In this document: positions 1-7,514 of the stretch, in pieces
Layout: every line of letters begins with the position of its first letter
Numbering within the stretch: the stretch's first letter is position 1
Source: an uncultured Collinsella sp.
Lineage (GTDB): Bacteria; Actinomycetota; Coriobacteriia; Coriobacteriales; Coriobacteriaceae
Direction: 5' to 3'
DNA: 25,092 nt
Assembly: GCA_902496645.1 (NCBI GenBank)
Contig: CABVBR010000016.1
Location: forward strand, 1-25,092
Position numbers and translations under genes: made by a program
Notes under the pieces: model-generated
Database searches by the model: none
The model's input: only the letters and a program-made list of their open reading frames with translations
What the model was told of the DNA's origin: nothing

Positions 1-1377
1 AAGGATATCCACGAGAACGGTATCCATGGCGACCTGCAGCCCATGACGCGCGAGGTCATCGATACCTTCCGCGCTATCGGCTCCATCCAAAAGCGCTACG
101 GCAAGAAGATGGCGCACCGCTACATCATCTCGTTCACCAAGAGCGCCCAGCATGTGGCCGACGTCTTTGAGCTTGCCCACCTGTCCTTTGCACACGAGGA
201 GGATGTCCCCGAGCTCGACGTGATCCCGCTGTTCGAGCAGCTCGAGGACCTCGAGGGCTGCGTCGACGTGCTCGACCAGATGCTTACGTTGCCTGTGGTG
301 CAAAAGCGCCTTGCCCAGACCAACCGCCGCATGGAGGTCATGCTGGGCTATTCCGACTCCTCCAAGGATGCTGGTCCTACCACGGCCATGCTCGCGCTGC
401 ACTCCGCGCAGGAGCGCATTGCCAAGTGGGCCGAGAAGAACGATATCGATCTGGTGCTCATGCACGGTCGCGGCGGTGCCGTGGGCCGTGGTGGCGGCCC
501 GGCCAACAAGGCCGTGCTGGCTCAGCCCAAGGGTTCGGTCAACTGCTTCTTTAAGCTCACCGAGCAGGGCGAGGTCATCTTTGCCCGTTACGGCAACCGC
601 ACGCTGGCTCAGCGCCATGTTGAGTCCGTTGCCGCCGCAACGCTTTTGCAGTCGGCCCCGAGTGTCGAGAAGACTAACACCGAGACCACGCAGAAGTTCT
701 GGGATATGGCCGAGAAGCTTAACGCCGCAAGCCACGAGCGCTATCTGGACCTGCTGAACACCGAGGACTTTACACCGTGGTTCTCGACCGTGACGCCGCT
801 GACCGAGGTCGGTCTGCTGCCGATTGGCTCGCGTCCCGCCAAGCGCGGCTTGGGCGCCAAGTCGCTCGACGACCTGCGTACCATTCCGTGGATCTTCAGC
901 TGGAGTCAGGCGCGCATTAACCTGGCCGCTTGGTACGGCCTGGGCACCGCCTGCGAGCAGCTGGGCGACCTTGACCAGCTCAAGGCTGCCTACCAGGAGT
1001 GGCCGTTCTTCCGCACCTTTATCGACAACATCGAGATGTCGATCGCCAAGACCGACCAGCGCATCGCCAAGATGTATCTGCACCTGGGCGATCGCCAGGA
1101 TCTGTCCGAGAAGGTCTTTACCGAGATGCAGCTCACGCGTAAGTGGGTCCTTGCCATCGTCGGTGACGAGTGGCCGCTGCAGCGCCGCCGCGTGCTCGGC
1201 TGCGCCGTTCGCGTGCGTAACCCCTATGTCGACGCCCTGTCCATCGCCCAGGTTCGCGCCCTTCGCGAGGTGCGTATGAACCAGGACGAGATGGCCGAGG
1301 AGAAGAAGGCCGAGTACATGAGCCTGATTCTTTCGACTGTGACCGGCGTCTCGGCAGGACTGCAAAACACGGGGTAA
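1..1377 (+). CDS. ppc: Phosphoenolpyruvate carboxylase, C-terminal part (5' end outside window)
   Basis: Anaplerotic enzyme that carboxylates phosphoenolpyruvate with bicarbonate to oxaloacetate in the cytoplasm. The reading frame is open from base 1 and no start is visible, so the gene begins upstream; about half of the usual 880-930 residues is present. Family signatures are clear: GYSDSSKDAG, the mobile glycine loop HGRGGAVGRGGGP that closes over phosphoenolpyruvate, and KLTEQGEVI. The protein ends in QNTG; the terminal Asn-Thr-Gly is conserved in the family, and its Asn is part of the aspartate-inhibitor site in the E. coli enzyme. No frameshift or truncation is seen at the 3' end. The gene is followed within 25 bp by palindromic copy 1, which may end its transcription. 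Confidence 0.97.
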   Translation, partial: KDIHENGIHGDLQPMTREVIDTFRAIGSIQKRYGKKMAHRYIISFTKSAQHVADVFELAHLSFAHEEDVPELDVIPLFEQLEDLEGCVDVLDQMLTLPVVQKRLAQTNRRMEVMLGYSDSSKDAGPTTAMLALHSAQERIAKWAEKNDIDLVLMHGRGGAVGRGGGPANKAVLAQPKGSVNCFFKLTEQGEVIFARYGNRTLAQRHVESVAAATLLQSAPSVEKTNTETTQKFWDMAEKLNAASHERYLDLLNTEDFTPWFSTVTPLTEVGLLPIGSRPAKRGLGAKSLDDLRTIPWIFSWSQARINLAAWYGLGTACEQLGDLDQLKAAYQEWPFFRTFIDNIEMSIAKTDQRIAKMYLHLGDRQDLSEKVFTEMQLTRKWVLAIVGDEWPLQRRRVLGCAVRVRNPYVDALSIAQVRALREVRMNQDEMAEEKKAEYMSLILSTVTGVSAGLQNTG

Positions 1378-1398
1378 TCGATAGCCCTGTAGTCGTTC

Positions 1399-1525
1399 GG
1401 GCCCGCCATAGGTTTACTTTTAGGCACGTCCTCGGACATGCAAGAAGCCCTCGCTGCGCACTTCGTGCGGCGAGGGCTTCTTTCGTCCTGCGGAGTGTGC
1501 CTAAAAGTAAACTGATGGCGGGCCC
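1399..1525. repeat. 127-bp nested palindrome, copy 1 (between ppc and larA)
   Basis: Outer arms 1399-1427 and 1497-1525 pair over 27 of 29 positions. Inner arms 1442-1454 and 1470-1482 pair over 13 of 13. The inner loop TGCGCACTTCGTGCG contains a small GCAC/GTGC hairpin. The 14-nt segments between outer and inner stems are GTCCTCGGACATGC and TCGTCCTGCGGAGT. Copy 2 (4035-4161) has the same segment lengths (29-14-13-15-13-14-29). The inner hairpin has AAGAAG on its 5' side and CTTCTTT on its 3' side, so it could act as a bidirectional intrinsic terminator after ppc. That role is inferred; the architecture is read directly. Confidence 0.9.
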
Positions 1526-1951
1526 TGCGATGTCCGGTCTTCGGCGGATTACTGCTGGGGGAATAATGGCGCGCTTCGCGCGTTTGGAAAGGGCTTCGTG
1601 CTGCGGAATGCATTCAGAGGGAAACCCATCGGGTCCCTTCGTCCTCGGTCTTTAGGGATTGGGGCTGAAGGGAATTAGGTGCGCTTCGCGCGTTTTGGAT
1701 GGGGTCTGTCCTGGCGGCGCGTTTGGCGCTTCGCGCCTCGCGTCTTATCGATCGGGATTGAGATGCATTTGGCGCTTCTGACCTTATGACTGTAGCGGCC
1801 GCGGTCCCGTTTGGGATCGCGGCCGTCTTGTTGCGGGTCAAATATGAACGTTGTGTTAATGACTCGGTGGACGGTGGCGTTTTTCGGTGAGCGGCGTATC
1901 CTTCCAACGGTTTATCTAGTGTGTCAGTTGAAAGGAAGAGGGCGCTCGCCA
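1526..1951. other. Non-coding gap between palindrome copy 1 and larA
   Basis: No convincing gene. It holds three short hairpins with a TTCG loop on GC-rich stems, each of the form GCGC-TTCG-CGC (near 1569-1582, 1680-1692 and 1724-1737), and a longer terminator-like hairpin at 1796-1825. The larA promoter should lie in the last ~120 bp, but no good -35/-10 pair stands out. Confidence 0.6.
1796..1832 (+). terminator. Terminator-like hairpin upstream of larA
   Basis: CGGCCGCGGTCCC (1796-1808) pairs with GGGATCGCGGCCG (1813-1825) over 13 positions with one G-U pair and a GTTT loop, followed by the weak T-rich stretch TCTTGTT. It could end read-through from upstream or form a larA leader structure. 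The poor T tract leaves this open. Confidence 0.5.
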
Positions 1952-3229
1952 TTGTTTGAATGTGAACTGCCGTTTGACCACAAGACGTTGCATCTGGAGC
2001 TCGAGGATAAGAACTTCGCGGGTGTGATGGAAGGTCATCAAAACGAGTTTAAGACCACGAAATCGCAGGAAGAACTGGTAGAGGAGTCGCTTGCCAACCC
2101 TTATGGCTCGCCTTCGCTCGAGGAGCTTTGTGCTGGCAAGAAGGATATCGTCATCATTAGCTCCGACCATACGCGTCCCGTTCCTTCGCGTGTGACGATG
2201 CCTATTCTGCTGCATCACATCCATTCTGCTGCGCCTGAAGCGCGCGTTCGCATTCTGGTTGCTACGGGTATGCATCGTCCGTCGACGCACGAGGAGCTCG
2301 TCAACAAGTACGGTGAGGAAATCGTTGCCAACGAGGAAATCGTTATGCATGTCGCGACTGACGACAGCATGATGAAAAAGATCGGCACCCTGCCTTCTGG
2401 TGGCGAGTGCATCATCAACAAGATTGCCGTCGATTGCGATCTGCTGCTTGCCGAGGGCTTTATTGAGCCGCACTTCTTTGCTGGTTTCTCTGGTAGCCGC
2501 AAGTCCGTCCTGCCTGGCATCGCCAGCTACAAGACCATCATGTACAACCACAACGGTCAGTTTGTGAACGATTCTCATTCGCGCGCCGGCAACCTGTGCC
2601 ACAACCACGTGAGCGAGGACATGTTTGCCGCTGCCGAGATGGCTCACCTTGCCTTTGTGCTGAACGTGGTTCTCAACGGCAAGCATGAGGTCATCGGCTC
2701 CTTCGCCGGTGACATCCACAAGGCACACGAGGCTGGCTGCGAGTTCGTGAAGAGCCTTGCCGGCGTTGAGCCCGTCGAGTGCGAGATTGCCATCACCACC
2801 AACGGCGGCTACCCGCTCGACCAGAACATCTACCAGGCCGTGAAGGGCATGTGCTCTGCCGAGGCCACGCTTCCCGAGGGCGGTGTGATTATCGACGTTG
2901 CCGGTTGTGCCGACGGTCACGGTGGCGAGGGCTTCTATCACAACATCGCCGACAACGATCCGGCGGAGTTTGAGCGTGCCTGCATCGATCGTCCCAAGGA
3001 CGAGACCCTGCCCGATCAGTGGACGAGCCAGATTTTCGCCCGCATCCTGGCACATCACCCTGTGATTATGGTTACCGACCTGTGCGATCACCAGATGATT
3101 AAGGATATGCACATGACGCCGGTCAACACCCTCGATGAGGCGCTCAAGCTCGCCTTTGAGATGAAAGGTGCCGATGCCAAGGTGGCCGTCATTCCCGATG
3201 GCCTGGGCGTTGTCGTCGCGCAGCACTAG
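1952..3229 (+). CDS. larA: Nickel-pincer lactate racemase LarA
   Basis: Interconverts D- and L-lactate with the covalently bound nickel-pincer nucleotide made by LarB, LarC and LarE. I chose the TTG at 1952: it follows AGGAAGAGG at 1932-1940, gives 425 residues (L. plantarum LarA has 424), and puts all known key residues at exactly the L. plantarum numbers. These are Asp72 and Arg75 (SSDHTRP), His108 (ATGMH), His174 (EPH), Lys184, the cofactor-bearing lysine (GFSGSRK), His200 (the nickel ligand), and Gln295 with Lys298. A longer reading from 1811 adds unrelated residues and is rejected. larD follows after 49 bp, probably in the same transcript. The pair is bracketed by the two 127-bp palindromes. 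Confidence 0.95.
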   Translation: MFECELPFDHKTLHLELEDKNFAGVMEGHQNEFKTTKSQEELVEESLANPYGSPSLEELCAGKKDIVIISSDHTRPVPSRVTMPILLHHIHSAAPEARVRILVATGMHRPSTHEELVNKYGEEIVANEEIVMHVATDDSMMKKIGTLPSGGECIINKIAVDCDLLLAEGFIEPHFFAGFSGSRKSVLPGIASYKTIMYNHNGQFVNDSHSRAGNLCHNHVSEDMFAAAEMAHLAFVLNVVLNGKHEVIGSFAGDIHKAHEAGCEFVKSLAGVEPVECEIAITTNGGYPLDQNIYQAVKGMCSAEATLPEGGVIIDVAGCADGHGGEGFYHNIADNDPAEFERACIDRPKDETLPDQWTSQIFARILAHHPVIMVTDLCDHQMIKDMHMTPVNTLDEALKLAFEMKGADAKVAVIPDGLGVVVAQH

Positions 3230-3278
3230 TGCGCGGCCTAAACGAATCGTTTATAACCGAAAAGAAAGATAAGGTTTT

Positions 3279-4010
3279 ATGCTTACCAAACTCCTCTGCG
3301 AATTCGGCGCAACGGCCCTCATGATTATCTTTGGCGTGGGCGTGCACTGCGATACCGTGCTCAAGGGCACCAAGTATCAGGGCTCCGGCCATATGTTTGC
3401 CATCACCACTTGGTCTTTTGGCATCTCGGTCTGCCTGTTTGTCTTTGGCGGCGCCGTGTGCATGAACCCGGCTATGGTGCTTGCCCAGTGCATCGTAGGC
3501 CTGGTGCCGTGGAGCAGCTGCATCCCCTTCATGATTGCCGATATGCTCGGCGGTTTTGTGGGCGCCGTAATCGCTTGGCTTATGTATGCCGATGAGTTCA
3601 AGGCTTCCGAGGGCGTCGTCGACCCCATTGCCCAGCGCAACATCTTCTCGACCAACCCCACCACCGAGGGCACGAACTATGCCCGCAACTTCTTCTGCGA
3701 GGCTATCTGCACCTTTGTGTTCATCAGCGCCATCCTTGCTGCCGCTAGCCGCGCCGGCGAGAACGTTCTGATGCTTGCTATCTGCGTCGGTCTGATCGTT
3801 TGGGCCGTTGGCATGGGCATGGGCGGCATCACCGGCTTCGCCATGAACCAGGCTCGTGACCTTGGTCCTCGCATGGCCTATCAGGTGCTGCCGATCAAGA
3901 ACAAGGCTGACAACAACTGGAAGTACGGCCTGCTTGTTCCTGGCATCGCTCCGTTTGTCGGTGCCGCTCTGGCCGCGCTGTTTGTGCACGGTTTCTTGGG
4001 CATGTTCTAG
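3279..4010 (+). CDS. larD: MIP-family channel, probable lactic acid channel (LarD-like)
   Basis: Integral membrane channel of the aquaporin/aquaglyceroporin family, 243 residues with about six hydrophobic spans. The first half-helix motif is canonical (Asn63-Pro64-Ala65 in CMNPAMVLA). The second is Asn190-Gln191-Ala192 in MNQARDLGPR, so Pro is replaced by Gln. The following Arg-Asp, typical of glycerol/lactate-conducting members, is intact. In lactobacilli LarD is a GlpF-type lactate channel encoded with larA; here the gene lies 49 bp after larA, which supports the same role. Substrate choice is inference: glycerol or another small solute is possible. AAGG at 3271-3275 precedes the ATG. The 3' end is followed by palindrome copy 2, a likely transcript end. 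Confidence 0.85.
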   Translation: MLTKLLCEFGATALMIIFGVGVHCDTVLKGTKYQGSGHMFAITTWSFGISVCLFVFGGAVCMNPAMVLAQCIVGLVPWSSCIPFMIADMLGGFVGAVIAWLMYADEFKASEGVVDPIAQRNIFSTNPTTEGTNYARNFFCEAICTFVFISAILAAASRAGENVLMLAICVGLIVWAVGMGMGGITGFAMNQARDLGPRMAYQVLPIKNKADNNWKYGLLVPGIAPFVGAALAALFVHGFLGMF

Positions 4011-4034
4011 TCCAAAACAATTGATATAACGCCC

Positions 4035-4161
4035 GGGTCCGGCATAGGTTAACTTTCCGCCGCGTCCTCGGACATGCAAGAAGCTCCCGCTGCGCACTTC
4101 GTGCGGCGGGAGCTTCTTGCGTCCTGCGGAGTGCGGCGGAAAGTTAACCTATGCCGGACCC
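4035..4161. repeat. 127-bp nested palindrome, copy 2 (after larD)
   Basis: Outer arms 4035-4063 and 4133-4161 are perfect inverted repeats (29 of 29). Inner arms 4078-4090 and 4106-4118 are perfect (13 of 13). The loop 4091-4105 is identical to that of copy 1, as is the 5' junction GTCCTCGGACATGC; the 3' junction differs at one base. The stems differ from copy 1 at nine pairs, all compensated on the opposite arm. It sits between the convergent larD and tetR genes and could serve as a two-way terminator. Confidence 0.92.
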
Positions 4162-4316
4162 TGCGGGAATCCAGTTGCGTTCGAACAAGCAACCAACATA
4201 TATATCTGAATTTGGATGTGGTGGGCACTTTGTTGTTAGGCGCTTTGAGGTGCGAGTGACACTTTGGGATGCGTGGCGGCCTGGGTTGGGGCGATGCTTT
4301 GGGATGAGTTTCTTAC

Positions 4317-4856
4317 TTAGTTGAAGAGGGGTTTTATGGCTGATAGGTAGTCTTTGGCTACGTCCTCTTTTGGGGCTTGGAAGTTGTGCCAGGCCCACCA
4401 TTGGACCATTCCTACGAAGCTTGAGGCTATGTGGTGCAGTAGGAAACTGCGGTCCATGGTGGCGGCGGGGCCGTTTGGGTTGGTAGGGACGGTTTCGGCT
4501 GCTCGTGACATGATGGTCTTGCGTAAGCAGTCGGCGAAGACACGTGAGCCGGCGCCGGCTACGAGGGCTCGAACGCCCTGGCGGCGCTCCCAGAGGTTGT
4601 TGAGGATATGCTCGACCTGCACGAGTGGGTCGTCGAGCGGTGTGCCATCGTCGTCGAGGGCGTGGGTGCAGATGTCGCTCACAAGCTCGGACAGTAGGTC
4701 ATCTTTGCTCTTAAAGAGACCGTAGAATGTCGCGCGGCCTACGTGAGCGCGCGCGATGATGTCGCCGACGGTGATCTTGCCGTAGTCCTCCTCGCGAAGG
4801 AGCTCGGAAAACGCCGTGACAATAGCGGCGCGGCTTTTTGTCTTGCGGGCATCCAT
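4317..4856 (-). CDS. TetR/AcrR-family transcriptional regulator
   Basis: Probable DNA-binding repressor of 179 residues. The N-terminal helix-turn-helix is clear: KITVGDIIARAHVGRATFYG followed by LFKSKDDLL, the usual TetR signature. The C-terminal half is a variable ligand-binding domain with no recognisable ligand; it contains a WWAW aromatic cluster. The start at 4856 (MDARKTKSRA) is preferred over an in-frame ATG ten codons upstream because that one lies inside larC. Only 2 bp separate it from the larC stop, so it is the last gene of larB-larC-tetR, and control of lactate racemization is a reasonable guess. Its 3' end uses A-ending codons (CTA, TCA, ATA, AAA) more than its neighbours do. 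Confidence 0.9.
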   Translation of the reverse strand: MDARKTKSRAAIVTAFSELLREEDYGKITVGDIIARAHVGRATFYGLFKSKDDLLSELVSDICTHALDDDGTPLDDPLVQVEHILNNLWERRQGVRALVAGAGSRVFADCLRKTIMSRAAETVPTNPNGPAATMDRSFLLHHIASSFVGMVQWWAWHNFQAPKEDVAKDYLSAIKPLFN

Positions 4857-4858
4857 GG

Positions 4859-5776
4859 CTATGCATCCACGTGAACAAGCAGGCAACGGAGCGTGCCGGA
4901 GCAGCCCTCGTAGGGGCGCTTACCGGCGCCGTAGCCGACGGCCTCGATGCGGTAACGGGCCGGCAGGTGCTCGGACGTGCGCAGTGCGGCGACGATGGCG
5001 GCGCCCGTGGGCGTCACAAGCTCGCCAGCGACCGGTGCGGGCGTGAGGGCGATATTGCCCGCCTGGCACAGGTTGACGACAGCGGGGACGGGAATGGGCA
5101 TGAGGCCGTGGGCACAGTGGATGGTACCGTGACCCTCGGAGAGCGATTCGACCACGATGTCCTCGATGCCCAGGTCATCGAGGCAGATGGCGACCGAGCA
5201 GATGTCAACGATGGAATCGATAGCGCCTACCTCGTGGAACATGACGGTCTCGGGCGTTTTGCCGTGGGCCTTGGCCTCGGCGGCGGCGAGCACGGCAAAG
5301 ATGTCGAGCGCACGACGCTTAGCGCCATCGCTTAGCTGCGAGCCTTCGATGATGGCGTTGACGTCCGTCAAAGAACGGTGGTGATGGTGGTGGGCGTGAT
5401 GCTGATCCTCGTTGCCATGACCGTGGGCCTCATGGTCATGCTCGTGGCAGTGCTTGTGTTCGTGCTCGCCATGATCATGATGGTGGTGCTCATGCTCGTG
5501 CGTGTGCTCGGCAGCTGCTTCGTTGCCGTAGAGCCAGGCCATGTCGTGGTCGTGGTTCTCGAGCTCCTCTGCAAGCTGGACGTCGAAATCGCAGGCGTCG
5601 ATGCCATGCTTGTTTACGCGCGTCACGGCGATCGAAAAGCCGTCGACCGGAAGCGTGGCGAGCTGCTCGCGTAGATGCTCCTCGCTGGCGCCCAGGTCGA
5701 GCAGGGCCGCGACGGTCATGTCGCCGCTGATGCCCGAGGTGCCGTCGATGATAAGCGCGTGCTGATGGTTGGACAT
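4859..5776 (-). CDS. larC: LarC-type nickel insertion protein, first domain only
   Basis: LarC inserts nickel into the pyridinium dithiocarboxylic acid mononucleotide to finish the LarA cofactor. These 305 residues match the LarC1 domain: IIDGTSGISGDM at residues 9-20, FHEVGAIDSIVDI, GHGTIHCAHGLMPIPVPA, ELVTPTGAAI and VGYGAGKR. A His-rich stretch at residues 91-133 holds 23 His and may bind nickel. The protein stops at CLLVHVDA, just where LarC1 ends in L. plantarum. The LarC2 domain, which begins near an EANxDDxTGE motif and carries the CTP site, is missing; in L. plantarum it is joined through ribosomal frameshifting. The tetR gene begins 2 bp after the stop, so no LarC2 is hidden here. It starts 10 bp after the larB stop, with AAGGAG at the junction. 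Confidence 0.93.
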   Translation of the reverse strand: MSNHQHALIIDGTSGISGDMTVAALLDLGASEEHLREQLATLPVDGFSIAVTRVNKHGIDACDFDVQLAEELENHDHDMAWLYGNEAAAEHTHEHEHHHHDHGEHEHKHCHEHDHEAHGHGNEDQHHAHHHHHRSLTDVNAIIEGSQLSDGAKRRALDIFAVLAAAEAKAHGKTPETVMFHEVGAIDSIVDICSVAICLDDLGIEDIVVESLSEGHGTIHCAHGLMPIPVPAVVNLCQAGNIALTPAPVAGELVTPTGAAIVAALRTSEHLPARYRIEAVGYGAGKRPYEGCSGTLRCLLVHVDA

Positions 5777-5786
5777 GAAATGCTCC

Positions 5787-6569
5787 TTAGCGGGCGCAGG
5801 ACGTGCCGGCGCTCAGATGATTGATAAGACTTGCCTGGTAGGCGGCGCCGAAGCCGTTGTCGATGTTGACGACCGAAACGCCGCTGGCGCAGGAGTTGAG
5901 CATGGCGAGCAGTGCGGCCACGCCGCCAAAGCTCGCGCCATAGCCCACGCTGGTGGGGACGGCGATGACCGGGCAGCTCACCAGGCCGCCGATGACGCTC
6001 GCCAGGGCACCCTCCATGCCGGCGATGGCGATGACCACCTGTGCCTGGGCAAGTTCCTCGGCATGAGCGAGCAGGCGGTGCAGGCCGGCGACGCCCACGT
6101 CGTAAAGGCGATCGACCTCGTTGCCATAGAATTCGGCCGTCAGTGCGGCCTCTTCGGCGACGGGCAGGTCGCTCGTGCCGGCGCAAGCGACGACGATGCG
6201 TCCGTTGCCGGTGGGGGAGGGCATGCCGCCCACGAGGGCGAGCTGGGCGTCCGGGACATATCCCAGGTCGATGTTATCGGCAAGAAGCTCCGCGGTGCGT
6301 GCTGCCTTATCGGCATCGAGCCGCGTGACCAGGATGCGCTCCTGGCCGGCATCGCGCAGTGCTTCGATAATGGCGGCAATCTGCTCGGCGGTTTTACCGG
6401 CGCCGTAGATAACCTCGCCAGCTCCCTGGCGCACCCCGCGCGAAAGATCGAGCTGAGCAAAGCCCAGATCGGCGGTCGGCGCCGTCTGGATGTGCGTGAG
6501 GGCATCGGCCGGTGCAATATTTCCATCTGCCACGTCACTTAGCAATTGCTCAAGATCGCGTTTGTCCAT
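5787..6569 (-). CDS. larB: Pyridinium-3,5-biscarboxylic acid mononucleotide synthase LarB
   Basis: First step of nickel-pincer cofactor synthesis: carboxylates nicotinic acid adenine dinucleotide at C5 and hydrolyses it to the biscarboxylic mononucleotide. The 260-residue length fits the family. The C-terminal half is a PurE-like carboxylase fold with VACAGTSDLPVAEEA at residues 127-141 and VPTSVGYGASFGG at 204-216. Cys227 in LNSCASG corresponds by context to the catalytic Cys221 of L. plantarum LarB. The gene heads larB-larC-tetR; an AAGGGAA Shine-Dalgarno site lies just upstream. An 11-bp inverted repeat at 6613-6646 lies 44-77 bp upstream of the start and may be an operator. Confidence 0.95.
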   Translation of the reverse strand: MDKRDLEQLLSDVADGNIAPADALTHIQTAPTADLGFAQLDLSRGVRQGAGEVIYGAGKTAEQIAAIIEALRDAGQERILVTRLDADKAARTAELLADNIDLGYVPDAQLALVGGMPSPTGNGRIVVACAGTSDLPVAEEAALTAEFYGNEVDRLYDVGVAGLHRLLAHAEELAQAQVVIAIAGMEGALASVIGGLVSCPVIAVPTSVGYGASFGGVAALLAMLNSCASGVSVVNIDNGFGAAYQASLINHLSAGTSCAR

Positions 6570-6612
6570 ATAAATTCCCTTCGACGCTTAAAAGTTTAGC
6601 ACGCAAAGGGCT

Positions 6613-6646
6613 ATTTCCGAACATTAGAGCAAAATTGTTCGGAAAT
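6613..6646. promoter_or_regulatory. Inverted repeat upstream of larB
   Basis: ATTTCCGAACA (6613-6623) and TGTTCGGAAAT (6636-6646) are a perfect 11-bp inverted repeat with a 12-bp spacer, in the 116-bp gap between serB and larB. It lacks a T tract, so it looks more like a regulator site than a terminator. The TetR encoded at the end of the same operon is an obvious candidate ligand, but this is inference. Confidence 0.5.
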
Positions 6647-6685
6647 CTAATATGTCAGATTTGATGGAGTTGTGAGGCTAACTCG

Positions 6686-7321
6686 CTAGTCGCGCAGGAT
6701 GATATCCATCGCGAGCATCAGGTTGCGCTCATCGATGGCAAACGGGGCAGCCTCGCGCGTCTTGGGCTTGGCGCAAAACGCGATACCGGTGCCTGCGGCC
6801 TGAATCATGGGGATGTCGTTAGCGCCATCGCCGATCGCGACCGTGTGAGCCATGTCGACACCGCACTCAACTGCCCAATCCAGCAGCTGGATGAGCTTGG
6901 ACTCCTTGGTCACAATGTCGGCCGCCAGCTTGCCGGTGAGCTTGCCGTCCGCGACCTCCAAGCGGTTGGCCAGACAAAAGTCGATGCCCGCGGCGGCAAC
7001 GATCTTGTCGGCGACCTCGTGGAAACCGCCACTTACTACGCCGACCTTCCAGCCCTTGCTGTGCGCCGAGCGCACGAGCTCCAGCGCACCGGGGGTAAAC
7101 GTCACGCGCTCAAAGGTGCGCTCGAACACGCTCTCATCCAGGCCAGCAAGCAGCCCCACGCGCTCCTCGAGCGCCTGCTTAAAGTCCAGCTCGCCGCGCA
7201 TGGCGCGCTCGGTGATCTGCGCCACCTGCTCGCCCACGCCGGCTTCCTCGCCCAACAGGTCGATAACCTCCTGGTTGATGAGGGTGGAGTCGATATCCAT
7301 AACAATGAGGCGTGCAGTCAT
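6686..7321 (-). CDS. serB: Phosphoserine phosphatase SerB
   Basis: HAD-superfamily hydrolase that dephosphorylates O-phosphoserine in the last step of serine synthesis. The 211 residues begin at the ATG at 7321, which has GGAAAGG upstream; an earlier in-frame start would add 15 residues without homology. HAD motif I is Asp9-Ile-Asp11-Ser-Thr (MDIDST), with Asp9 the expected phospho-accepting nucleophile. Motif II is in VVSGGF, followed by the conserved lysine in KESKL, and motif III is IGDGANDIPMI. It has no N-terminal ACT domain, as in short bacterial SerB. It is divergent from aspS and lies upstream of larB on the same strand, separated by 116 bp. Confidence 0.94.
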   Translation of the reverse strand: MTARLIVMDIDSTLINQEVIDLLGEEAGVGEQVAQITERAMRGELDFKQALEERVGLLAGLDESVFERTFERVTFTPGALELVRSAHSKGWKVGVVSGGFHEVADKIVAAAGIDFCLANRLEVADGKLTGKLAADIVTKESKLIQLLDWAVECGVDMAHTVAIGDGANDIPMIQAAGTGIAFCAKPKTREAAPFAIDERNLMLAMDIILRD

Positions 7322-7514
7322 GACGGGCCTTTCCAAGTGCTGTTGAATTGGGGCATATTGTCGCACGTGACGCGTACGGGCGGATGCCGCAGTGTGTCAA
7401 TTGTTTCGTCTCCGTCAAGTCTTTGGGCAGGAGCTACTTTTTCGCGGTACATCGGCACAGGTGCGATAAGATAGAACGCCATGTCTGGCTGCGCGGTTTA
7501 CGCAGGCTGGGCAA

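Noticed and set aside
1811..1951. Longer N terminus for LarA starting at 1811
   Set aside because: It would begin inside a hairpin, adds residues with no family counterpart, and shifts all catalytic residues away from their standard numbers.
4317..4865. Hidden larC2 joined by programmed frameshift after larC
   Set aside because: All frames after the larC stop were read; the only coherent product is TetR, and no slippery run lies at the junction.
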